Positions 27,931-38,940 of a stretch of DNA of 64,000 nucleotides are shown one piece after another (within the stretch, counting starts at the first letter, position 1; each line of letters begins with the position of its first letter). The notes under the pieces were generated by a model. That model did no database searches, was not told the origin of the DNA, and saw nothing but the letters and a program-made list of their open reading frames with translations. The translations under genes and the position numbers were made by a program. Source of the DNA: Ophiura sarsii (lineage: Eukaryota; Echinodermata; Ophiuroidea; Amphilepidida; Ophiuridae); the NCBI GenBank assembly GCA_035610835.1, contig CM069443.1, positions 88,286,690 through 88,350,689 on the forward strand, given 5' to 3'.

Positions 27931-27936
27931 AGTTGC

Positions 27937-28630
27937 AGGACACAATGAATGTGTTTGTTTTATAAACTCAGTGGCTATTGAGCATTGCAGGACACATTGT
28001 TGAATGAATGTGTTTGTTTTATGAACTCAGTGGCTATTGAGCATTGCAGGACACATTGTTGAATGAATGTGTTTGTTTTATGAATTCGGTGGCTATTGAG
28101 CATTGCAGGACACAATTATTGAATGAATGTGTTTGTTTTATGAACTCAGTGGCTATTGAGCATTGCAGGACACAATTGTTGAATGAATGTGTTTGTTTCA
28201 TGAACTCAGTGGCTATTGAGCATTGCAGGTCACAATTATTGAATAAATGTGTTTGTTTTATGAATTCAGTGGCTATTTAGCATTGCAGGACACAATTATT
28301 GAATGAATGTGTTTGTTTTATGAACTCGGTGGCTATTGAGGCATTGCGGGATACGATTATTGAATAAATGTGTTTGTTTTATGAACTTAGTGGCTATTGA
28401 GCATTGCAGGACACAATTATTGAATGACTGTGTTTGTTTTATGAATTCAGTGGCTATTTAGCATTGCAGGACACAATTATTGAATGAATGTGTTTGTTTT
28501 ATGAACTCGGTGGCTATTGAGGCATTGCGGGACACAATTATTGAATGAATGCTATTGAGCATTGCAGGACACAATTATTGAATGAATGTGTTTGTTTTAT
28601 GAACTCAGTGGCTATTGAGCATTGCAGGAT
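27937..28630. repeat. 60-bp minisatellite, second block, about 11-12 copies
   Basis: It has the same unit as 26641-27426, with more indels (a partial unit near 28550, an extra G in GAGGCATTGCGGG near 28338 and 28517). Confidence 0.93.
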
Positions 28631-28735
28631 AACAATCTCTTAGACCACACGCAGCTTATACCACACGCAGCTTATTTCTTTTTTGAAATACAGAAGTTTA
28701 AAATTACCATGTGCAAAAATGATTTGTCCATGGAA

Positions 28736-29175
28736 TAATAATAATAATCAGTATTTATATAGCGCCTTTTCTAAAGGGCTCAAGGTGCTGTAATTTTGCT
28801 GCTGGTGTATCATACTAAACAATGCAACGTCCAGGCAGCAGCTTTTTTGATGAGGAGGTCACTTGTTAGGCGTGCCACCACTCACCACTAAATCAGCGCC
28901 AACATGCGACATAAACACACATGAACAACATCCACCATTTTTCAATGCAGTTTCCCAAATACCATTGGGTCAAGGAAGTTTTTGATAACCGAAACAACTA
29001 ATCACCGATTTTGAAAGCAGGAGGAAACCGGAGAACCCGGAGAAAACCTGCGAGAGCGTGCATGGATCGTGATAAACCAAATGCACATAAAGCCCGTGGT
29101 TGTGCACAGAATTGACCCGGGTTTCATTGGTGCAAGGCGAGGGAACAAACGCTGCGCCAACACGCTCCTCTGGAA
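28736..29175 (-). mobile_element. tRNA-derived SINE
   Basis: On the minus strand, the head GTTGGCGCAGCGTTTG holds an A-box-like TGGCGCAGCG and, about 35 bases on, the B-box-like GGGTCAATTCTG. The body contains the GGTTTTCTCCGGGTTCTCCG motif common in marine animal repeats. The 3' end is AAAAGGCGCTATATAAAT followed by (ATT)n at 28736-28755. Confidence 0.75.
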
Positions 29176-29910
29176 GCCCTCTCATCTTATTCTTAAGACC
29201 ATTAACCGATTCTGAACATGATTCAAAGACATGAAAAACACCACATGGGACAGCTTGTCTTATTATGAATAATTTTGGACAGGCATAAAAACACAATTCT
29301 TGTTCAATTTTATTGTTATGCAAAAAATGTTGAGCCCGAATAAATTGATTTGTACTTGCAAACTTATTGTCTTTAGTGTAAAGCAAAAGTTCCACCAATC
29401 CAGCTGGTATAGATATGAGAAAAACGCAAAAAACTCAGGGTATGAATAATTGTTGGCTTAACTGTATATTCATTTATTTTTAGTGGTTATGAACCAATCA
29501 GAAAACAAGTTAACTAAAATCTCCAAAGTATGTTGAGAATGTCTATATATAATCCCAGTGAGCATTACACATGTGCACTCGTGCACTTTGTTCGTACATG
29601 CAGCACAGGTTTGAGGATTTTTTTCCCGGTGATGTCATTAAACTTGTTGATTTTGTTTTATTGTTTTGTAATTTTATTATAGAGAATAAAAAGTATGAGT
29701 AAAAGTGGTCAGATTTGATTAGATTGTTGTGAAAGTAATCGACTGAAAAATAAGCAAAATGTTTTGTAAGTTGGTCCCTTTTTCATCATTCCAATGAGAT
29801 TTACACAGTTTAGACATGGAAAGATGAAATGGAGTGAGTGTTCTTCACTACCAATAAATGTATCTGTCATTTATTGTCATAGTAAATAAGGCATAGTCAC
29901 ACAACAGCAA
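29176..29910. other. Unannotated AT-rich DNA
   Basis: No gene or repeat is recognised. A minus-strand open frame that ends in the SINE is read-through of repeat sequence. Confidence 0.4.
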
Positions 29911-30006
29911 GTGTTTAAAACATTGCAGCGGCAGTTTTTCAACCACCATTCAGCCCATTTCTTCCCGCTGATTTATTCCACAGTTTCCCGATTCTACCTG
30001 ATTTGG

Positions 30007-30470
30007 AGATACGTCCTAGACCACTGGGCCAGGGGATCACACGATTCAGTACTGATTGTGAGATACGTCCTAGTCCACTGGGCCAGGGGATCACACGATT
30101 CAGTACTGATTGTGAGATACGTCCTAGTCCACTGGGCCAGGGGATCACACGATTCAGTACTGATTGTGAGATACGTCCTAGTCCACTGGGCCAGGGGATC
30201 ACACGATTCAGTACTGATTAGGAGATACGTCCTAGTCCACTGGGCCAGGGGATCACACGATTCAGTACTGATTGTGAGATATGTCCTAGTCCACTGGGCC
30301 AGGGGATCACACGATTCAGTACTGATTAGGAGATACGTCCTAGTCCACTGGGCCAGGGGATCACACGATTCAGTACTGATTGTGAGATACGTCCTAGTCC
30401 ACTGGGCCAGGGGATCACACGATTCAGTTCTTATTGGGAGATATGTCCTAGTCCACTGGGCCAAGAAGAA
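30007..30470. repeat. 54-bp minisatellite, about 8.5 copies
   Basis: Units start AGATACGTCCTAGTCCACTG. The period is 54 bases, 18 codons, so several frames stay open on both strands (plus-strand peptide RYVLVHWARGSHDSVLIV per unit). No start context, splice sites or known domain support a protein. Confidence 0.93.
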
Positions 30471-31009
30471 AAAATTCTGAAAAAAGTTGGGGGTAGAGTT
30501 AGGGTTAAGATATAGGACCTTAAAATTGATATAGGACAAATTCTCCAATTTCAGCCAGGACTTGTATGTACAGTATTCCTATAACCGCCGTCGTCTGAGT
30601 TTGATACTGAAATGGAACAGCCCCCTCACTGTTATCAATAAGAAAACTCTGATATCATTGAAAATAAAAATGGAATGGGGGCGGTCTAAGAGAAAGAAGC
30701 ATGTTTTAAACCATTTTCTTGAATGGAAAGTGATTCAAATCATCTGTTTTTATATCAAAATACCAGGGAAATTATGTATTTTCCAAGATACAAACGATAA
30801 ACAAAATGAGAAAGCACCATTGATGTGGGGGTGTGTGTGTGTGTGTGGGGCGGTTAGGGTGAAGAGGGGGGTGTTCATCAACAAAGTAAAATATCATATG
30901 AGAACATTTACAGATTGAAGAACAATCTAGGTATGAGATGTTGTACTAGTCTAAAACGTTGGCCCAGGAATTTCAATATTTCCCAGGGGAAACAAAAACA
31001 ATTAAAAAT

Positions 31010-31360
31010 ACTGTTGGTTAGCCCTATTAAGTCCTCTATCAAATACACTTCATTCCATTCAATTTGACCCTAACTCCTGAGATATGATCAATTCAGTAAC
31101 AGTAGTGCGGATCCCACTTTGGTCACTTTTTAATGAAATTGGACTTTCGACTGAAAAAGTACATTTGAGATTCTATCGATGATTATTGGATAAATCAATG
31201 TATTGTTTAAAATATGTTGTGGCTTGTCATGCATAATATGTATGAAAATATGTGTTTTGCTCAAGTTGAACTAATTATCAGCATGTTGTTTGTAGATTAT
31301 TATCAATTTTATTGAATTTGTTCAGTTACACACTGAATGACTATTCTAATAAAATTTGCG
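31010..31360. mobile_element. Fragment related to the mariner-like element at 59258
   Basis: It shares with 59345-59905 the phrases CTCTATCAAAT, GAGATATGATCAATTCAGTA and TGTTCA(A/G)(C/T)TACACAC.GAAT in the same order, at perhaps 75-80 percent likeness. The terminal repeats are missing. Confidence 0.6.
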
Positions 31361-31370
31361 ACGTGACAAT

Positions 31371-31530
31371 TTGGTCACACATAATCAGACCATTTTGCCA
31401 TGTCACACATAATCAGACCATTTTGCCATGTCGCACATAATCAGACCAGATAGCCATGTCACTCATAATCGGACCAAATTTTCACGTCACTCATAATCAG
31501 ACGAACTTGCCACACATAATTATGATCTGC
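31371..31530. repeat. 28-bp tandem repeat, 5-6 copies
   Basis: Units of the form CACATAATCAGACCATTTTG plus CCATGT repeat with growing divergence to the right. Confidence 0.85.
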
Positions 31531-32019
31531 TTATTGATTTTCTTGAAATGATGCCACACATAATTGTTTGGTAGATTCCCATGTCTGTGCACGAAAATCC
31601 ACCAAGAAAATGTCTGTTAATTTATGGACAAAACCAGCCATCAGCCAGTGAGATTTAGTGCCACTTTTTTTTTCTGTATACACATTGGTAAATGGCACAA
31701 TTTCTTATCGTTGCATTGTCTCAAGGCCAACAAATTTGGTATCAAAATGTGCCTAACAATTGGGTGCATCTCTCTAGCTAAAAATTATTTAAATCCATCA
31801 AATATTTGTGGAAATATTCTAGTATATGCTAGGGGGGAACTTACATATTTTGTTGTGTGTATCATCTACCCTGAATACACCATTTGTATATACAATATTA
31901 AATTCAAATAGTTAACATCACATGAGCAAATACAGCGCTTTAACCCTAACCCTACCCCCACTTTTTTCAGATTTCTTTTTTCAACGTGAAAAATTGACTA
32001 AAATATCCCCCTTGACCCT

Positions 32020-32042
32020 CCCCCCCCCCCCCCCCCCCCCCC
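32020..32042. repeat. 23-base C run
   Basis: An uninterrupted cytosine run directly precedes the tRNA-like sequence. Confidence 0.95.
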
Positions 32043-32106
32043 ACCGGATTTGAACCACGGACGTCCAGCACCAGCGGCTTGCGATTCCCCACTACACTAC
32101 AGGTGT
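32043..32106 (-). other. tRNA-like sequence (pseudogene or SINE head)
   Basis: On the minus strand TAGTGTAGTGG matches a polymerase III A box and, 33 bases on, GGTTCAAATCC matches a B box. I could not fold a proper anticodon stem, so a functional tRNA is unlikely. Confidence 0.4.
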
Positions 32107-32659
32107 CAAAAATCTTCTACGCCGGGTGGTACCAACTTGCGCAGTCGTGTTTTTTTTGTGGTATATGGTAGGGTTAGGGTTATTGTGACCATATTGATAA
32201 TGTACAACTGTATCTTCATAAATCTGTAAATTTACTTGATTGATACAATATCATATTCAAAGAACTGATATGACAAAACATCACATGAGCAGATACAAAG
32301 ACACACTCACAAATTCACCAATTCACCTAGGCATATTATGTGATCTTTTACAGGGGCGCCCTCTATTCATGATTTTTTTTTTAGAAAGTAGATTTTCTTG
32401 CAGATTTACATTTCTGATCATAAATCATAAATATACTCTGAGTTACAGAGCGATACGATTCCTAATTACTTCAAAATCTTGGTTTTAGAGTGAATTTAGA
32501 GTGAAAAATAAACGATCCTGTTTATTTTCACTCCACGCTGTGCTTCTTGAAAAGCCGTACACTTAAGGGAAAAAGCATTTGTATAGAATAAATCCAATTT
32601 CCAATGTTTAAACTGATAAAAAAATATCATTTGTTACAAAAATAAAGACAAAAGAAAAA

Positions 32660-32745
32660 GTGACCCCAGTGAGATTAGAACTCACACATAAAAGTTTTCA
32701 TAGCTAATACGAGTCATACGCCTTAGAGACTCAGCCACAGTGACA
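32660..32745 (-). other. tRNA-Ser/Leu-like sequence (pseudogene or SINE head)
   Basis: The minus strand reads GTGGCTGAGTCTCTAAGGC, like the D arm of class II tRNAs. It ends with a perfect T arm GTGAG TTCTAAT CTCAC. The acceptor arms pair poorly and the anticodon stem is not convincing. Confidence 0.45.
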
Positions 32746-32862
32746 GTTCCCGATTATGGTGGCAAAGGATTGACAAATACCAAATACTTATTTGAATGTC
32801 GTTATTTCCCAATGACCATCAAATGCTGTTTGAGCCAGGGATGGAATATTTTGAAACAATGT

Positions 32863-33173
32863 TTTATTGCACAAACACAACTGATTTTTTTTTATCCTTA
32901 CAGCTGTAAGTTTGTGTATGTAATACAATTGTAAAAATGTAGAAATCCCATTTTTTATCCTAATTGAGGGCAGCCTTCAACACATTTCTTAGTATCCCTT
33001 TAAGTATGGTTTTTATTACACATCATTTTGTTCTATAGGCCTATATCATTAATACAGCTATCAACATCACAACCTAAAATTTCATGTAGTACTTTCCATG
33101 CACACACTTGTACATTACGAGGACCTGTACATTAGTATATCATGTAAAATGTTAGAACATGTAGAACATGTGC

Positions 33174-33215
<42 letters not shown>

Positions 33216-33350
33216 CAGGTATGATGGTGTAATCATCCTCGTGAACAAAAACACAGAATATGTTTTATTTTATTGCAAAAACACAACTGATTTTTTTTTA
33301 TTCTTACAGCTGTAAGTTTGTGTATGTAATACAATGTAAAAATGTAGAAA
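32863..33350. repeat. Direct repeat pair around a 36-base G run
   Basis: About 80 bases containing CTTACAGCTGTAAGTTTGTG occur at 32863-32944 and again at 33270-33350. Between them is an unbroken G run at 33176-33211. Confidence 0.75.
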
Positions 33351-34200
33351 ATATAAAAATGTAAAAATGTTTTTTTCTACCACAATGCGGATCCGCGCGG
33401 ACCGTGCTAAGGGTATCAAAATCACCAATTTCAGAAAATAAGGGTGTCTTTTTGGGTGGCAGCGCAGCCGTCACTCTATTAGTATGGGTTTGGGAAAGTT
33501 ACACATTTAGGTCTTTCTAGACATGAGGCCGCGATGTTTTTAGTATATTTTCCATAATTTAATATTATCAGTTTTGTTGGGTAGTCATTATTTTAGTGCC
33601 AAAAATGGAAGAAATATGGTTATGTCACATCAGAAAACAGGTCGAACGAGGAAAAACCGTGCAGTATTTCAGAAGTTATGATAATTAGGAGAATTATGAT
33701 AATTAAAATAAAACGGTAATATCATACATTTGTACATCGATAAATTTGATATAGCCCATGTTAAGGTGTGCGATTATTATGGGATATTAATTAGTATATT
33801 GTGATTATTGTCCATAATTTAATCTTGTTTCGCGGATAAAAAAATCTTGTTTCTCAGAAGAAAAAAACAACTTTTTCCCCCAAATATTTGGGCCATAATA
33901 AAAACAACAACTTTTTTACTCTGATTTGTTTTGTCACAATAAAAAGGCGTTTCTCTTTTGTCTCTATTTTAGGGGGGAATCGCGGAGGGAGAAAGGTTGC
34001 AAATTAAGGTCTTGACACAATCGTACTTCTTGGAATTTTTTTGTATTTTAGGTAGATGACCCGATCACATTTTCGTAACACAGAATTATTTCAAACATAC
34101 GGAGATTTTCATATCATATGAAAGCTCGTATTTTTCTCATCATCATACTGAAATTTGTCGGCCTAAATCGGTATAATTACGGAGAAATCGATGAAATAAC
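33351..34200. other. Unannotated DNA
   Basis: No gene is recognised. AATCTTGTTTC(G/T)C words recur at 33824, 33843 and later at 34432. Confidence 0.35.
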
Positions 34201-34403
34201 GTCGAATTACCGCGAATGGTGGTAACCACCGATATAGTTTGTGTACTACTCAATGGGTACAATTCACAGCATCTTGTGTGTCTAAAATAAGAACCATTAG
34301 AGCTATGCAACTCAAACTTTGGAACACGACTTTTTTAAGGATGACCTTACATGTAGAATAGAAAACTTCAAGTTGAAAATCGGAACATCTACCTTTAAAT
34401 GTA
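34201..34403. repeat. Dispersed repeat also found in DHPS intron 2
   Basis: It shares AAAATAAGAACCATT, GCTATGCAACTCAAACTTTG and AGTTGAAAATCGG with 11513-11712, in order and spacing. Confidence 0.7.
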
Positions 34404-34464
34404 ATTCTTTTTTTTTTGACCATATAAAAAAACATCTTGTTTCTCGGACAATATTTGTTTATTT

Positions 34465-35616
34465 TTTATATTAGTCGAGAATCGCCTAATATACTGTATT
34501 CGTCCTGTTTCTTTCTTTCTTCAGCCATGGGACCTATAGCTCCGTAACCATTGACCCGATTTTGACCATATTTAGTCATAAGAACCCTTATGTGCACCAC
34601 TACTCAGGTTGTAAAGCATAAGGGGTCAAAGGTCACACAGGGGTCACAAGGGGTCAAAACGTGATTTTCACTTAAAACGCATTTCCAATTTAGTGAAATG
34701 ACTTAGGATCGTCAAAATTGGTCCATATATTCCTTTTGACCATACGCATGTACAAAAGAACGGTTTTTAAAATTAAAAATCATTTGGGGTCACTAGGGGT
34801 CAAAATGTAAATTTTACTCCATTCACTCAAAACCCTACTTGTCCGAGGGAAAATGACTGATGATACTCAGAATTCATCAAAAGATTCCTTGGATCAATGT
34901 TCATATAGGGTCCTTCCACACTAAAAGTGACATGTCAAACAGGGTCACTAGGGGTCATTGAACTTTACAGGGGGAAAATATAACGCATGCTCCGATTTTG
35001 ACCGGATTTCTTTTATTTTGTGGGCATTGATGAGACAAGAACAAAAGTCAATAATACCGTTAAGATCAAAGGTCAAAAAAAGGTCACTAGGGGTCAAAAT
35101 GTACATTTTCACTCCTCGCACTCAAAATAGTACTTGTCCTAGAGATAATGACATATGATTGTCAGAATTGGTCAAAAGATTGCTCTTATCCATGTCCATA
35201 TAGGGTCCTTCTCCACTAAAAGTGACATATCACACGAGGTCACTAGAGGTCATTGAACTATACAGGTGAAAATCTTAAGACATGCTCTGATTTTGACGGG
35301 ACTACTTTTTTCTTGTGCGCATTTATCAGCCAAGAAAAAAAGTCAATCATAAGTTTGGGGTCAAAGGTCAAGAAAAGGTCACTAGGGGTCAAAAAGTGAT
35401 TTTCACTTAAAACGCCGTTGCAATTTAGTGAAATTACCTAGGATCGTCAGAATTGGCCAACATATTCCTGTTGACCGTACGCATATACAATAGTTCGGTT
35501 TTTAAAATCAAAACTGAACGCTGATTGGTTCCAACAAATACGCACATCCCCGATCTCTAACTACCAAATCCGCTAGACTAATATCCGCGATCTCCGATCG
35601 CAGCTTATGTCTAGTT
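34465..35616 (+). mobile_element. Helentron/Helitron-like non-autonomous unit A
   Basis: Near the 5' end is the subterminal repeat ATTAGTCGAG (34470-34479). Near the 3' end a CTAGACTAAT word is followed by the hairpin GCGATC-TCC-GATCGC (35587-35601) and CTAGTT (35611-35616). Inside are repeated ACTAGGGGTCAAAATG and GAACT(T/A)TACAGG blocks. It has no Rep or helicase coding. Confidence 0.5.
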
Positions 35617-36656
35617 CTTTCTTTCTTCCGTCATGGGACCTATAGCTCCGTAACCATTAGGCCGATTTTGACCATATTTGGTCATAAGAACCCTTATGTG
35701 CACCACTACTCAGGTTGTAAAGCATAAGGGGTCAAATGTCACACAAAAATAACTAGGGGTCAAAACGTGATTTTCACTTAAAACGCATTTGCAATTTAGT
35801 GAAATGACCTCGGATCATCAGAATTGGCCAACATATTCCTTTTGACCGTACGCATATATCATAGTTCGGTTTTTTAAATCGAAAAATGTTTGGGGTTACT
35901 AGGGGTCAAAATGTAAATTTTTACTTCATTCACTCAAAACCCTACTCGTCCGAGGGAAAATGACTGATGATACTCAGAATTAGTCAAAAGATTCCTTAGA
36001 TCCATGTACATATAGGGTGCTTCTCCACTAAAAGTGAAATGTCAAACGGGGTCACAAGGGGTCATTGAACTTTACAGGGGGAAAATATAAGGCATGCTTT
36101 GATTTTGACCGGGTTTCTTTTATTTTGTGGGCATTGATGAGACAAGAACAGAAGTTAATCATACCGTTAAGGTCAAAGGTCAAGAAAAGGTCCCTAGGGG
36201 TCAAAATGTACATTTTCACTCCGCGCACTCAAAATACTACTTGTCCGAGACGAAATGACCGATGATTGTCAGAATTTGTCAAAAGATTCCTCTTATCCAT
36301 GTTCATATAGGGTGCTTCTCCATTAAAAGTGACATGTCAAACGGGGTCACTAGGGGTCATTGAACTATACAGGTGTAAAACTGAAGACATGCTCTGATTT
36401 TGACCGGACTACTTTTTTCTTGTGCGCATTGATAAGCCAAGAAAAAAAGTTAATTATAAGTTTGGGGTCAAAGGTCAAGAAAAGGTCATTAGGGTTCAAA
36501 ATGTATTTTTTAAACTACTTCAGGGCTGAAATTTATAAAAACAATTATCAAATATATTACAACTTAAGGTTATTGCCCTTTGACAACATATAGCGAGGTC
36601 AAAGGTCAAAGCCCTCGACTAATATCCGTGATCTAAGATCACAATTATCTCTAGTT
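35617..36656 (+). mobile_element. Helentron/Helitron-like unit B
   Basis: It starts at once after CTAGTT of unit A with TCTTTCTTCCGTCATGGGAC. It ends with CTCGACTAAT (36614-36623, inverse of the 5' subterminal repeat), the hairpin GTGATCTAAGATCAC (36628-36642) and CTAG at 36651. Confidence 0.5.
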
Positions 36657-37216
36657 CTTCTTTCTCCTGTCATAAGGCCTATAGCTCCGTAACCATTGAG
36701 CCGATTTTGACCATATTTGGTCACAAGTACCCTTATGTGCACCACTACTCAGGTTTTAAAGCACGAGAGGTCAAAGGTCACACAGGGGTCAAACGCGATT
36801 TTCACTTAAAACGTCCTTGCTACTTAGCGAAATGACACAGGATGCTGAGAATTGGTCAACATGTTCCTTTGGACAGTACGCATGTATAATAGTTAGGTTT
36901 TTAAAATCGAAAAATATTTGGCGTCAGTAGGGGTCAAAATGTAAATTGTCACTCCAATCACTCAAAATGCTACTTGTCCGTGAGAAAATGACCTATGATT
37001 GTCAGAATTAGTCAAAAGATTCCTCTTATCCATGTTCATATAGGGTCCTTCTCCACTAAAAGTGACATGTCACACGGGGTCACTAGAGGTCATTGAACTA
37101 TACAGGTGAAAATCTTAAGACATGCTCCGATTTTGACGAGACTACTTTTTTCTTGTGCGCATTGATCAGCCAAGCAAAAAAGTCAATTACAAGTTTTGTG
37201 TCAGAGGTCAAGAAAG
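36657..37216 (+). mobile_element. Helentron/Helitron-like unit C (3'-truncated)
   Basis: It begins with the CTTTCTCCTGTCATAAGGCC block and breaks off after GAGGTCAAGAAAGTC, where unit D begins. It is almost identical to unit D at an offset of 615 bases. Confidence 0.5.
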
Positions 37217-37860
37217 TCTTCTTTATATTAGTCGAGAAACGACTAATATACTGTATTCTAGCTGTTTCTTCTTCTTTCTCCTGTCATAAGGCCTATAGCT
37301 CCGTAACCATTGAGCCGATTTTGACCATATTTGGTCACAAGTACCCTTATGTGCACCACTACTCAGGTTTTAAAGCACGAGAGGTCAAAGGTCACACAGG
37401 GGTCAAACGCGATTTTCACTTAAAACGTCCTTGCTACTTAGCGAAATGACACAGGATGCTGAGAATTGGTCAACATGTTCCTTTGGACAGTACGCATGTA
37501 TAATAGTTCGGTTTTTAAAATCGAAAAATATTTGGCGTCAGTAGGGGTCAAAATGTAAATTGTCACTCCAATCACTCAAAATGCTACTTGTCCGTGAGAA
37601 AATGACCTATGATTGTCAGAATTAGTCAAAAGATTCCTCTCATCCATGTTCATATAGGGTCCTTCTCCACTAAAAGTGACATGTCACACGGGGTCACTAG
37701 AGGTCATTGAACTATACAGGTGAAAATCTTAAGACATGCTCCGATTTTGACGGGACTACTTTTTTCTTGTGCGCATTGATCAGCCAAGCAAAAAAGTCAA
37801 TTACAAGTTTTGGGTCAGAGGTCAAAAAAAGGTCAATAGGGGTCAAAATGTAAATGTCCC
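37217..37860 (+). mobile_element. Helentron/Helitron-like unit D
   Basis: It has the 5' end ATTAGTCGAG (37227-37236), here within TTAGTCG-AGAAA-CGACTAA, a perfect small hairpin. It lacks the 3' terminal hairpin and fades into unrelated DNA near 37860. Confidence 0.5.
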
Positions 37861-38204
37861 TAAATCTAGAATGATTGCCGTGTCCAGCACTGGCATGTCG
37901 TGTTGATATCCGTATAATGTCATATATGGCATTCCATCAACAAATTTGTAATAGAAAGTATGAATTAATGCAAAAAAATTAATATCACAAAGCAGAAATG
38001 GAGTTAGATTTTTATTCAAACATCTTTGGACTCAGTACTACAAAAGACATAAGTAGTGACAGAATCAACAAATCATATAAAGGATTAACAAATTATTTGA
38101 GAAAAACGGGATGCACATATAATCTTTTCTTATCATAAAAACGTGCCAAACTATGGCACGCCCCAGAGGACAAAAACGTGTTGAGACTAATATATATATC
38201 TTTC

Positions 38205-38938
38205 TTTCTCCTGTCATAAGACCTATAGCTCCGTAACCATCGAGCCGATTTTGACCATCTTTAGTCATAAGTACCATTATGTGCACCGCTACGCAGGTTG
38301 TAAAGCATAAGGGGTCAAAGGTCACACAAGGGTAACTAGGGGTCAAAACGTGATTTTCACTAAAAACGCATTTGCAATTTAGTGAAATGACCTATGATCG
38401 TCAGAATTTGTCAACATATTCCTTTTGACCGTACGCATGTGTAATAGTTCGGTTTTTTAAATCGAAAAATGTTTGGGGTCACTAGAGGTCAAAATGTAAA
38501 TTTTAACTCATTCACTCAAAATGCTACTTGTCCGAGAGCAAATGACTGATGATACTCAGAATTGGTCAAAGGATTCCTTGGATCCATGTTCATAAAGGGT
38601 GCTTCTGCACTAAAAGTAACATTTCAAACGGGGTCACTAGGGTCATTGAACTATACAGGTGTAAAACTGAAGACATGCTCTGATTTGGACCGGACTACTT
38701 TTTCCTTGCGCGCATTGATAAGCCAAGAAAAATGTCAATCATAAGTTTGGGGTCAAAGATCAAGGAAAGGTCATTAGGGTTCAAAATGTATTTTTTAACT
38801 ACTTTAGGGCTGAAATTTATAAAAACAATTATCAAATATAGTACAACTTAAGGTTATTGCCCTTTGACAACATATAGCAAGGTCAAAGGTCAAAGCCCTC
38901 GACTAATATCCGTGATCTAAGATCACAATTATCTCTAG
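38205..38938 (+). mobile_element. Helentron/Helitron-like unit E
   Basis: It starts inside the CTTTCTCCTGTCATAAGACC block. It ends with CTCGACTAAT (38898-38907), GTGATCTAAGATCAC (38912-38926) and CTAG (38935-38938), the same terminus as unit B. Confidence 0.5.
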
Positions 38939-38940
38939 TT

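Larger units (their letters stand above)
30471..31978. repeat. Segment bounded by inverted TTAGGG-containing repeats
   Basis: CTGAAAAAAGTTGGGGGTAG followed by AGTTAGGGTTAAG at 30476 is inverted at about 31940-31972. Between them are a (TG)n run at 30828-30848 and the mariner-related segment 31010-31360. It may be an old element with about 35-bp terminal repeats. Confidence 0.5.

Noticed and set aside
26626..28280. NECVCFMNSVAIEHCRTQLL repeat protein
   Set aside because: It is translation of the 60-bp minisatellite; stops interrupt it at GGCTATTTAG units and a LINE splits it.
28970..29398. A 142-residue minus-strand protein
   Set aside because: Its C-terminal half is the body of a SINE and I recognise no domain in the rest.
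29911..30548. 189- and 184-residue frames on opposite strands
   Set aside because: Both come from the 54-bp minisatellite, 18 codons per unit; being open on both strands argues against coding.
31940..31960. Interstitial telomere (TTAGGG)n
   Set aside because: Only two units are present and they belong to an inverted repeat shared with 30476.
38065..38346. A 93-residue minus-strand frame
   Set aside because: It is antisense to a Helentron-like unit, and other units carry stops at the corresponding positions.
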